A stretch of 64,000 nt of DNA from JAAYBF01 sp963715445 (lineage in GTDB: Bacteria > Actinomycetota > Thermoleophilia > Solirubrobacterales > Thermoleophilaceae): contig OY970240.1 in NCBI GenBank assembly GCA_963715445.1, forward strand, positions 620,001-684,000. Direction: 5' to 3'. Of the stretch, positions 9,637 through 17,468 are shown piece by piece. Numbering within the stretch: the stretch's first letter is position 1; the number at the start of each line of letters is the position of its first letter. Below the pieces are notes generated by a model that worked only from the letters and a program-made list of their open reading frames with translations, made no database searches and was not told where the DNA came from. Position numbers and translations under genes: made by a program.

Positions 9637-11133
9637 CTATCGGGACTCGGTTGACGCGGTCATCGCACTGACTGCCGCCGGCGTTGGAGCCGGCGCACCG
9701 ATGCCTCCCGGCATGCCGGTCGAGTAATCCGGCTGTGGGATGAACTGCTCCGGGTAGCCGTACATGCCGTGGGAAGAGATGTCCAGCCCTGCCTCTTCCT
9801 CGGCCTCAGGCACCCGCAGCCCGATCGTCGCCTTGATGAGCGCGAACGTGACGTACGAGAGCGTGAACACCACCACGAACGTCAGGCCGACCGCGGCAGC
9901 CTGAACCCCCAGCTGCCCCATCGCGGCGCTGAAGCTGGCGTCGCCGAAGACGGCGTACCAGACGCCAGGTCCGGCTCCGTCGAGGATCAGCCGCTCGGAG
10001 CCGAAGATGCCGACCGCGAGCGTTCCCCAGATGCCGGCCAGGCCGTGCGCCGAGAGGGCGCCGACCGGGTCGTCGAGCTTCTTGTCGAAGGCAAGCACGC
10101 CGTAGACCACGATCACACCGGCGATGAAGCCGATGACCGGCGCCGCCCAGTACTCGACGAAGCCGCAGGGCGCCGTGATGCCGACCAGGCCTGCGATCGC
10201 GCCGTTGCCTGCCATGCCCACGTCGAGCGACTTCGTCTTCATGTAGATGATCAGGCTTGCGCCGATCACACCGGCCGCCGCAGCGAGCTGGGTGTTCAGC
10301 ATGACCTCGCCGAAGAACGATCCGGCGCTCTCGAAGGTCGAGCCTCCGTTGAAGCCGAACCAGCCGATCCACAGGATGATCACTCCGAGGCCGACGAGCG
10401 GCATCGAGTGACCGGGGATCACGCGCGGTGACCCGTCGCTGGCGAACTTGCCCTTGCGAGCACCGAGCAGCAGCAGCGCCGCAAGCGCCCCGACCGCGCC
10501 GGTGAGGTGCACGACGGAGGAGCCGGCGAAGTCCATCACCGGCTTGCCGCCGACATCGGACAGCAGACCGCCGCCCCAGACCGCATGCGCGACCAGCGGG
10601 TAGATCAACGCGCCGAAGACGACCGCGTAGATGACGTACGCACCGAACTTGATCCGCTCGAGCGTGGTGCCCCAGACGATCGCCAGGGAGACCGCGCAGA
10701 AGGCGAGGCCGTACAGCATCATCATCGAATCGCCCGCGGCGACCACGGTTGCGTCTGCCCCACTGCCGATCGTCTGGCCGAAGTGGAAGAGGAAGCCGTC
10801 GGTGCCGAAGAGGTCGTTGCCAGGACCGTTGATGCCGAAGCCGACCGCCCACCAGACGATCGTCACGATCGCCAGGTTGATGAAGATCTTCGCCACCCCG
10901 GTGCCGGCGTTCTTCTGCCTCGAGAAGCCGATCTCGAGGAACATGAACCCGGCTTGCATGAAGAAGACGAGGACGGTGGCGATGGCTACCCAGACCATGT
11001 CGAGCTCGGCGGCCTTGGCCGTCACCTGCTCAGCGAGGTCTTCCTGGGCAAATGCCATCCCGGGTAGGAGAAGGGACGCGAGAGCGGCCAGGGCCATGGC
11101 AAGCACACTGGACCTGAGGAAGCTTGTTTTCAT
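9637..11133 (-). CDS. amt: Ammonium transporter Amt
   Basis: A 498-residue Amt/MEP/Rh channel with a cleavable signal peptide (about residues 1-29, ending AFA) and eleven expected membrane helices. Family landmarks include MLYGLAFCAV, the His-containing DFAGSSVVHLTGAVGAL segment and the second pore His in DDPVGALSAHGLAGIWGTL. It admits ammonia from the periplasm for glutamine synthetase. The C-terminal tail (PEAEEEAGLDISSHGMYGYPE) is the conserved regulatory tail contacted by GlnK. GGAG lies about 12 nt before the ATG. It is the first gene of amt-glnK; a motif shared with the glutamine synthetase upstream region lies 92-109 nt upstream. Confidence 0.96.
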   Translation of the reverse strand: MKTSFLRSSVLAMALAALASLLLPGMAFAQEDLAEQVTAKAAELDMVWVAIATVLVFFMQAGFMFLEIGFSRQKNAGTGVAKIFINLAIVTIVWWAVGFGINGPGNDLFGTDGFLFHFGQTIGSGADATVVAAGDSMMMLYGLAFCAVSLAIVWGTTLERIKFGAYVIYAVVFGALIYPLVAHAVWGGGLLSDVGGKPVMDFAGSSVVHLTGAVGALAALLLLGARKGKFASDGSPRVIPGHSMPLVGLGVIILWIGWFGFNGGSTFESAGSFFGEVMLNTQLAAAAGVIGASLIIYMKTKSLDVGMAGNGAIAGLVGITAPCGFVEYWAAPVIGFIAGVIVVYGVLAFDKKLDDPVGALSAHGLAGIWGTLAVGIFGSERLILDGAGPGVWYAVFGDASFSAAMGQLGVQAAAVGLTFVVVFTLSYVTFALIKATIGLRVPEAEEEAGLDISSHGMYGYPEQFIPQPDYSTGMPGGIGAPAPTPAAVSAMTASTESR

Positions 11134-11224
11134 GAGTGTGAGGCTCTCCTTCGCCCGGCAACGCCTTCGCCGCCGGTTCGGGGGAATCGGACCTCATGAA
11201 CCTAGGATCGCGTGCGTCCCCGGT

Positions 11225-11242
11225 CTTTATCCACGTGTCGAA
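11225..11242 (-). promoter_or_regulatory. Putative nitrogen-gene upstream motif, amt copy
   Basis: Minus-strand TTCGACACGTGGATAAAG, matching the glutamine synthetase copy at 9154-9171 at 14 of 18 positions. It lies between metH and amt in the only stretch of the spacer with noticeable A+T. It could be an activator site or part of a promoter; no recognised consensus fits. Confidence 0.45.
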
Positions 11243-11254
11243 GATTTGACCGGC

Positions 11255-11268
11255 GCCGTTCTCACGGC
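11255..11268 (-). terminator. Short hairpin downstream of metH
   Basis: On the minus strand GCCGT-GAGA-ACGGC forms a 5-bp stem closed by a GNRA-type loop 23 nt past the metH stop. No T-run follows, so termination strength is uncertain. Confidence 0.35.
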
Positions 11269-11291
11269 TGTCGCGATCGGCGTCCGGAGCG

Positions 11292-14200
11292 CTAGGCGGG
11301 GACGTCGTCGGGCGCGCGCTCGACCGCTTCGGCCTCGACCGCGCCGTCGCGAGCCTCGTCCTCGGGCGGCAGCTCGCCGCCGCGCTGGGTGCCAGCGATC
11401 AGCTCGTCGGGCGCCTTGTCCTTCGGGATGAAGCCGGACTTCATGCCGAAGTAGACCGACTGCGGATGGTGAGAGACGATCGCCACCGTCGACTGCTCGG
11501 GCATCACGGCGAAGCCGTCCGAGAGGTACATGCCGATCTCGTTGAGGTCGAGCAGGCGCCAGACCTTCTCGTGCTCCGACTGGTCCGGGCAAGCCGGGTA
11601 GCCCCACGAGTAGCGGCGGCCCTGGTCCGCGTCGATGCCCAGCGCCGAGCGCGCCTGGGCGTGCGACCACTCGGCGAGGCCCTCGGCCGATTGGACGGCG
11701 AGACCGTGGACGAAGAGCTGCTCGGCGAACTCGCCGGCCTGCTCGAGCTCGGCCATCCGCTCGGTGGACTTCGGGCCGACGGTGACGCCCTGGAGCGCCA
11801 CCACGTCGCGCTCGCCGGAGGCGATCGGGCGGTAGAAGTCGGCCAGGCAGATGCGGTCGTGCTTGGGCTGGCGCGGGAAGGTCAGCCGCTCGATCTCGCG
11901 GTCCTGGTCCTCGGGATCGAAGATCACGAGGTCGTTGCCCTCGCTGTTGCAGGGGAAGTAGCCGATCCGCACCTTCGGCTCGAGGTAGTCCTGCTCGCGC
12001 CACATCCGCTCGAGCTTCGGGCGGAAGCCCTCCTCGCCGTCGTGGCCCTCCACGATCTGGCGCCAGGCCTCCCCCTTCTTGCCGCGCCCGCCCCAGTGCA
12101 GCTTGAACAGCACGTGGCGGTCGAGGTAGGGGAAGACGTCGTCGAACGGGACGTCGATCTCCTGCACGCCCCAGAAGGGAGGCGCGGGGATCGGCGTGTC
12201 GGTGCGCGTCTTCGAGCGCACGCTGTCATCGGTGACGGGCGGAGAGTTGTCGATCACGACAGGCTTCTCGCGCAGCTCCTTGGCCTCGCCGCGGATCTTC
12301 TCGACCAGCGCCGTGCGGGCGTCGCCGTCGATCAGCGCGTCCATCGTGTCGAGCCCCTGGAACGCGTCCTTGCAGTAGAAGACGCCGGGGCTGTAGACGT
12401 CGTCCGATTCCCTGCCGCCCGGGTAGAGGATGCGGCGCCCGAAGTCGCGGTTGATCGCCGCGCCGCCGACCAGCACCGGGAAATCGAGCCCGCGCGAGTG
12501 CAGCTCCTGGACGCAGATCGGCATCTGCTTCGAGGTGGAGACGAGCAGCGCCGAGAGGCCGATCGCGTCGGCGTCGTGCTCCACGGCGGCGTCGATGATC
12601 GTGTCGACCGGGACCTGCTTGCCGAGGTCGATGACGGTGTAGCCGTTGTTGGTCAGGATCGTGTTGACCAGGGACTTGCCGATGTCGTGGACATCGCCGA
12701 AGACGGTCGCGATCACGACCTTGCCCTTGGTGTGGCCGTCCATCCGCTCCAGGTAGTTCTCGAGCTGCGCCACCGCGCGCTTCATCACCTCGGCCGACTG
12801 GAGCACGAACGGCAGGATCAGCTCGCCGGCGCCGAACTTGTCGCCGACCTCCTTCATCGCCGGCAGCAGCACCTGGTTCAGCGTCGGCACCGCGCCGATC
12901 TTCTCGACCGACTTGTCGATCTGGGCCTCCACCCCGTCGCGCTTGCGGCGCAGGATGTGCCAGTGCAGAGCCTCCTCGGGCGTCATGTCGGCGGTCGGGT
13001 CGGCGGTCTCGGCCTCCTCGGCCTCGCCCTTGGACTCGTAGTGGCCGATGAACCGCTCGAGCGCGTCCTCGCGGCGGTTGAAGACGAGGTCGTCCACGAG
13101 CTCGCGCTCGTTGTCGGGGATCTCGCCGTAGGGCGTGATGTGGTTCGGGTTGACCATCGCCAGGTCGAGCCCGGCCTCGACGCAGTGGTGGAGGAAGACG
13201 GAGTTGAGCGCGGCGCGCGCGTGCGGCGAGACGCCGAAGGAGACGTTCGACACGCCGAGCGAGGTCTTGACCTCGGGCAGCTCCTGCTTGAGCAGCCGGA
13301 TCCCCTCGATCGTCTCGACGGCGGAAGGCCGCCACTCCTCGTCGCCGGTGGTCAACGTGAACGTCAGCAGGTCGAAGATCAGCAGCTCGGGATCGAGCCC
13401 GTGCTCGTCGCAGGCCAGCTCCTTGATCCGCTTGGCGATCTCGAGCTTGCGCTCGCGCGTCTTCGCCATCCCGACCTCGTCGATCGTCAGGGCGATCACG
13501 GCGGCGCCGTGGGCGATCGCCAGCGGCACGACTCGATCGAGCTTGTCGCGCCCGGCTTCGAGGTTGACCGAGTTGACGATCGCCCGGCCGGGGATCTGCT
13601 CGAGCGCCTCCTCGATCACGTCCGGCTCGGTCGAGTCCACCTGGATCGGCGCGGGCTGGGTCAGCGAGACGCGCTCGGCGACCCGCCGCATCTGCTCGCC
13701 CTCGTCCTCGGTGCGCTCGGTGAGCGCGACGCAGAGATCGAGCACATGGGCGCCGCCCTCGACCTGGTCCTCGGCGATCTGGACGAGACCGTCGTAGTCG
13801 TCCGCCAGCAGCATCTCCTTGGCCTTGCGCGAGCCCTGCGAGTTGACGCGCTCGCCCACGAGCGTCGGGCGCGGCTCCTGGACCAGCGCGGTCGCGGTCA
13901 TCATGCTCGAGAGGAACGGCTCGCCCGGCTCGGGGCGCGGTCCCACGGGGCGCCCGCCGACCTTCTCGACGATCGCGCGGATGTGGTCGGGCGTGGTTCC
14001 GCAGCAGCCGCCGACCACCGATACGCCGTACTTCTCGACGAACTCCTTCAGCGTGTTGGAGAGCGACTCGGGCTCCTCCGGGAAGATCGTCTCGCCGTCC
14101 GGGCCTTGGAGCGGCAGGCCCGCGTTCGGGATGCAGTGGACCGGGAGGGGGCTGTTCTCACCGAGGTAGCGGATCGCGTCGCGCATGTCCTCAGGCCCGG

Positions 14201-14876
14201 TCGAGCAGTTGAGGCCGATCACCTGGACGTCGAGCGAGGTGAGCGTGGTGAGCACCGCCTGGATGTCGGTGCCGAGAAGCATCTTGCCGCCGTTCGGCAG
14301 CAGCGAGACCGAGCACTGGATCGGCAGCGAGCGGCCGGTGGTCTTGAAGGCCTCGCGAGCCCCGAAGATCGCCGCCTTGACCTCCAGGATGTCCTGCGCC
14401 GTCTCGATGATCAGCAGGTCGGCGCCGCCCGTGACGAGGCCCTCGGCCTGCTCCTGGAAGACCTCGACGAGGTCGCGGAAGCGGATGTTGCCGAGCGTCG
14501 GGTCGTCGCTTGCCGGCAGGAAGCCGGTCGGCCCGATGGAGCCGGCCACGAAGCGGTCCTCGCCGACCGCCTTGCGGGCGATCTCGGCGGCACGCTGGTT
14601 GATCTCGACCGTGTGGTCGGCCAGGCCCCACTCCTCGAGCTTCAGCCGGCTGGCCTGGAAGGTGTCCGTCTCGACGACCTCGGCGCCCGCCTCGACCATC
14701 GATGCGTGAACGCCCTCGATCACGTCCGGGCGGTTGAGGATCAGCGCCTCGTGGCACTTGCCCTGCAGGCCGCCGTAGTCCTCCTGGGTGAGGTCGAACT
14801 GCTCGAGCGTTGCGCCCATCCCGCCGTCGAACACCACGACGCGGTCCCGGACGGCCTGGAGATAGTCACGAGCCAT
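11292..14876 (-). CDS. metH: Cobalamin-dependent methionine synthase
   Basis: A 1194-residue protein with all four MetH modules in order: homocysteine-binding domain (about 1-310) with zinc ligands in GLNCSTG and GGCCGTTP; pterin-binding domain (about 330-600); cobalamin cap and Rossmann domains (about 640-880) with the base-off motif DVHDIGKS, whose His (about residue 727) coordinates cobalt; and the SAM-dependent reactivation domain (about 900-1170) with a RYSWGYPACPDQ segment. It transfers the methyl group of methyltetrahydrofolate to homocysteine. The reading frame is intact. A strong palindrome upstream (14904-14929) suggests a dedicated regulator; no B12 riboswitch fits in the 114-nt spacer. 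Confidence 0.97.
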   Translation of the reverse strand: MARDYLQAVRDRVVVFDGGMGATLEQFDLTQEDYGGLQGKCHEALILNRPDVIEGVHASMVEAGAEVVETDTFQASRLKLEEWGLADHTVEINQRAAEIARKAVGEDRFVAGSIGPTGFLPASDDPTLGNIRFRDLVEVFQEQAEGLVTGGADLLIIETAQDILEVKAAIFGAREAFKTTGRSLPIQCSVSLLPNGGKMLLGTDIQAVLTTLTSLDVQVIGLNCSTGPEDMRDAIRYLGENSPLPVHCIPNAGLPLQGPDGETIFPEEPESLSNTLKEFVEKYGVSVVGGCCGTTPDHIRAIVEKVGGRPVGPRPEPGEPFLSSMMTATALVQEPRPTLVGERVNSQGSRKAKEMLLADDYDGLVQIAEDQVEGGAHVLDLCVALTERTEDEGEQMRRVAERVSLTQPAPIQVDSTEPDVIEEALEQIPGRAIVNSVNLEAGRDKLDRVVPLAIAHGAAVIALTIDEVGMAKTRERKLEIAKRIKELACDEHGLDPELLIFDLLTFTLTTGDEEWRPSAVETIEGIRLLKQELPEVKTSLGVSNVSFGVSPHARAALNSVFLHHCVEAGLDLAMVNPNHITPYGEIPDNERELVDDLVFNRREDALERFIGHYESKGEAEEAETADPTADMTPEEALHWHILRRKRDGVEAQIDKSVEKIGAVPTLNQVLLPAMKEVGDKFGAGELILPFVLQSAEVMKRAVAQLENYLERMDGHTKGKVVIATVFGDVHDIGKSLVNTILTNNGYTVIDLGKQVPVDTIIDAAVEHDADAIGLSALLVSTSKQMPICVQELHSRGLDFPVLVGGAAINRDFGRRILYPGGRESDDVYSPGVFYCKDAFQGLDTMDALIDGDARTALVEKIRGEAKELREKPVVIDNSPPVTDDSVRSKTRTDTPIPAPPFWGVQEIDVPFDDVFPYLDRHVLFKLHWGGRGKKGEAWRQIVEGHDGEEGFRPKLERMWREQDYLEPKVRIGYFPCNSEGNDLVIFDPEDQDREIERLTFPRQPKHDRICLADFYRPIASGERDVVALQGVTVGPKSTERMAELEQAGEFAEQLFVHGLAVQSAEGLAEWSHAQARSALGIDADQGRRYSWGYPACPDQSEHEKVWRLLDLNEIGMYLSDGFAVMPEQSTVAIVSHHPQSVYFGMKSGFIPKDKAPDELIAGTQRGGELPPEDEARDGAVEAEAVERAPDDVPA

Positions 14877-14903
14877 GGTCAGGCAGGCTATCGAAAGCCG
14901 CCC

Positions 14904-14929
14904 AACCTTGACAACGTTGTGTGAAGGTT
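14904..14929 (-). promoter_or_regulatory. Palindromic operator upstream of metH
   Basis: ACAACGTTGT (14911-14920) is a perfect 10-bp palindrome, framed by AACCTT (14904-14909) and AAGGTT (14924-14929). It lies 28-53 nt before the metH start, where a repressor would block the promoter. No regulator gene is adjacent. Confidence 0.5.
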
Positions 14930-14957
14930 TGCCCCGGAGGCCGCACGCGGAGCGGCT

Positions 14958-15001
14958 TGCGTCACTGCAGATCCGCCTCTCGAGGCAGAGCTAGTGACGC
15001 A
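14958..15001 (-). terminator. Stem-loop spanning the stop codon of the subtilisin-like gene
   Basis: TGCGTCACT (14958-14966) and AGTGACGCA (14993-15001) are perfect complements and enclose a second hairpin, GCCTC-TC-GAGGC (14975-14986). The stop codon of the protease gene (14991-14993) lies partly within the outer stem. No T-tract follows. Confidence 0.5.
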
Positions 15002-17291
15002 GGACCAGCTTCAGGCGCTTCGCGGCCTTCGCGGTCTGACCCGCGGCGTTGTGCACGGTCACCGACACGCGCATCACCAGGCGGCGGTCGCGGCGCAGGA
15101 CCCTCATCTCCCGGCGCGAGAGGCGGATCTTCAGCTTGACCCTGCCCCCCGCGGGCACCTCGAAGCTCCTGCGCTCGACGGTCAGGTGCTTGCGGCGAGG
15201 GTGCCTGGTGCCGCCCACACGCAGCTTGCCGAGCGTGCGCATGCTCACCGCGCCGGCCAGCCCGCCGCTCGATCTGAAGGAGTAGGCGAAGCGGGAGCGC
15301 TTTACGCGCACGCGGCGCTTGGCGCCGCGAAGGTCGAGCGAAGGCGCGCTCGACACGGCCGGCGAGCCGGGGAGCAGGGAAGGCTTGGAGCCTCCCGCCC
15401 CAACGGACGCCGAGGACTCGTCCTCTTCCTGACCGGGCTCTGGATCCGGGTCGGGATCGGAGTCTGGGTCGGAGACGCCTTCGAGAGCCCCGGCGATCGC
15501 CAACGCCGCATCCACGGTCCCGCCGGTGACGGTCTTCCCGCTCAGCGAGGCCAGCGGGCGCGTCCCGTCCAGGACCGCCCCGATCACGGCGCTCGCGCTC
15601 GCGTCCTCGCCCGCCTCGAGTGCCGCGGCGCGCACCAGGGCGACGACGCCGGCCACATGCGGGGTGGCCATCGAAGTGCCCTGGAACGAGACGTAGTTGC
15701 CCGACGCCGCGGTGCTGTTGGCGTAGGTCGCGGCGCGGCAGAGCACACGCAGGTTGTCCACGTACGCCCCGTCGCCGTTGATGCCCTCGTCCGAGAAGAG
15801 CGCGAATGCCGGGCGCACCGCAGACTGGCCGCCAAGCTCTGAGATCGAGACCTCGGTCGCGGCGAAGCCCCCGTTCGAACCGGTAAAGGACATGGTGTCC
15901 TGCGTGACCGGACCGCTTCCAACGGCTCCCGCCACCAGGAAGTCGTAGTCCTCCTCGACCGCGTACTTCAGGTCGAAGTGCATCCGGCACCCGCGCTTCG
16001 CGGTCAGATCGAGCGCGTTCGTGCGAACCATCTGCGACCGGGCGTCCTGGCTCGCGTTGGCGGCATTCCCGTATGAGCCCCCGGGGCTGTCGGCGGCAGC
16101 CGGGCTGGCGTCCGAGCCGGGCGCTTGGGTGCCCCAGGCGACGCCGCCGTTCGCCACGGTGGGCGTCCAGCCCGCGAGGGAGGCGAAGCTCTCGGTCATG
16201 ACAGCGTCGTAGTCGGTCTTAGCGCTGAGGATGCTCGTGCCCGGGGCGCCGACGTCGACCGTCGTCGCGCCGTAGCTCGAGAATCCGGCGAGGCCGCCGG
16301 ACTGGTTCACGGCGGCGACGCAGATCAGGTTGGGATTGCTCAGCGAGCAGGGCGAAGACGCCTCCTCGGGGTCGTCGTTGTCCCCCGCCGAGTTGCCGGC
16401 TGCCGCCACGACGATCGCCCCGTGGGTGCCGGCCGCGGCGATCGCGTCCGACATCAGGGCGTCGCCCGCGTCTCCGACGGGGCCGCCGAGGCTCAGGTTG
16501 ACGACGTCGGCACCCTGCTCGGCCGCGTACTCGATGCCGTCAGCGATGTCGGAGCTGAATCCGGAGCCGTCGCCGTCGAGCACCCGCACCGCCATGATCT
16601 CGGCCTCGGGCGCCACGCCCGCCGTTCCGATGCCGTTCCCGGCGATCGCGGCCGCGGTGCCGGCGACGTGGGTGCCGTGGAAGTCGTAGTCGTCCGGGTT
16701 GGCGTCGTCGTCCACGAAATCGTGTCCATGGACTCCGCCGGTCCCGGTCCAGAGATGGTCCCGCAGGTCCGGGTGGTCGAGGGCCACTCCGGTGTCGACG
16801 ACCGCGATTACCTGGCCTGCGCCACGGGTCGTCTCCCACGCCTCGAGCGCATCGACACCGGGTCTCGGCACCGCGGAGTCCTGCAGGCCCCACAGCTGAC
16901 TGAAGAACGTGTCGTTGGGAGGGGCCACCGCGAATGTCCGGTAGCGGTAGTTGGGCTGGGCGTAGGCCACGCCCGGCTGACTCTCCAGCCGCCTGACCGC
17001 CGCCCCGACGGAGCCGTCGGCCTCCACCACCTGCGCCTGAGAGATGTCCAGCGCCTCACCGAGCTGGACGTTCGCGGCCCGGCGCACCTCCAACCGCTCG
17101 CCCGGGCTGGTTCCCGCCACGTAGCGAACAACCACCTCGCCGGGTGCGAAGGCCTCTTGGCCTGCGGAACCCGCCGCGAGCTCGATCCCCGGCGCGGCAC
17201 CGGCCGACGCCGTGCAGACGGTGGCGAGGGCGAAGGCGAGGGCGACCCCACCGGTGAAGCGAGCCTGGAGATGTCGGTCGAGGGAGCGCAT
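14991..17291 (-). CDS. Secreted subtilisin-like serine protease (S8) with inserted domain
   Basis: ATG 17291 is chosen because GAGGGG lies 5 nt upstream; it gives 766 residues with a signal peptide (ends near TASAGAAPG) and a propeptide-like region (about 50-120). The catalytic triad is complete: Asp in AVVDTGVALDHPD (about 163), His in HGTHVAGT (about 206) and Ser in GTSMATPHVAG (about 540). His and Ser are about 335 residues apart instead of roughly 160, because a 170-residue beta-rich segment sits between the oxyanion Asn region and the Ser. After the catalytic domain come a Pro-Asp-rich linker and a basic beta-rich C-terminal domain. Probably exported and cell-surface or extracellular; substrate unknown. 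Confidence 0.92.
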   Translation of the reverse strand: MRSLDRHLQARFTGGVALAFALATVCTASAGAAPGIELAAGSAGQEAFAPGEVVVRYVAGTSPGERLEVRRAANVQLGEALDISQAQVVEADGSVGAAVRRLESQPGVAYAQPNYRYRTFAVAPPNDTFFSQLWGLQDSAVPRPGVDALEAWETTRGAGQVIAVVDTGVALDHPDLRDHLWTGTGGVHGHDFVDDDANPDDYDFHGTHVAGTAAAIAGNGIGTAGVAPEAEIMAVRVLDGDGSGFSSDIADGIEYAAEQGADVVNLSLGGPVGDAGDALMSDAIAAAGTHGAIVVAAAGNSAGDNDDPEEASSPCSLSNPNLICVAAVNQSGGLAGFSSYGATTVDVGAPGTSILSAKTDYDAVMTESFASLAGWTPTVANGGVAWGTQAPGSDASPAAADSPGGSYGNAANASQDARSQMVRTNALDLTAKRGCRMHFDLKYAVEEDYDFLVAGAVGSGPVTQDTMSFTGSNGGFAATEVSISELGGQSAVRPAFALFSDEGINGDGAYVDNLRVLCRAATYANSTAASGNYVSFQGTSMATPHVAGVVALVRAAALEAGEDASASAVIGAVLDGTRPLASLSGKTVTGGTVDAALAIAGALEGVSDPDSDPDPDPEPGQEEDESSASVGAGGSKPSLLPGSPAVSSAPSLDLRGAKRRVRVKRSRFAYSFRSSGGLAGAVSMRTLGKLRVGGTRHPRRKHLTVERRSFEVPAGGRVKLKIRLSRREMRVLRRDRRLVMRVSVTVHNAAGQTAKAAKRLKLVLRH

Positions 17292-17399
17292 GGATGCCCC
17301 TCGATCGTCCCGCGCACGCACGGTCCCAATAGGGGAGCTACCTACCGCATCGGACCGCGAGCGAGAAACCTGAGGGCGCGGGCCCCAAAGGAGCCGGGC

Positions 17400-17462
17400 G
17401 TCCAGGCCGGGAGCTGCGTCCAGGCCGGGAGCTGCGTCCAGACCGGAGGGAGCTGAGCTCCC
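17400..17462. repeat. 18-bp tandem repeat ending in a palindrome
   Basis: GTCCAGGCCGGGAGCTGC occurs twice exactly (17400-17417, 17418-17435), followed by a third degenerate copy beginning GTCCAGACCGG. The array ends in GGGAGCTGAGCTCCC (17448-17462), a 7-bp inverted repeat 6 nt past the stop of the glycosyltransferase fusion gene. It may act as that gene's 3' hairpin; the spacer 17292-17468 holds no gene. Confidence 0.7.
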
Positions 17463-17468
17463 GAGCGC

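Noticed and set aside
11466..14924. Open frame of 1152 codons on the plus strand across metH
   Set aside because: It is the antisense shadow of metH in G+C-rich DNA; composition is low-complexity Asp/Arg/Leu/Val and no domain is visible.
14877..14990. Cobalamin riboswitch before metH
   Set aside because: The spacer is too short and lacks the B12-box; half of it is the protease 3' hairpin.
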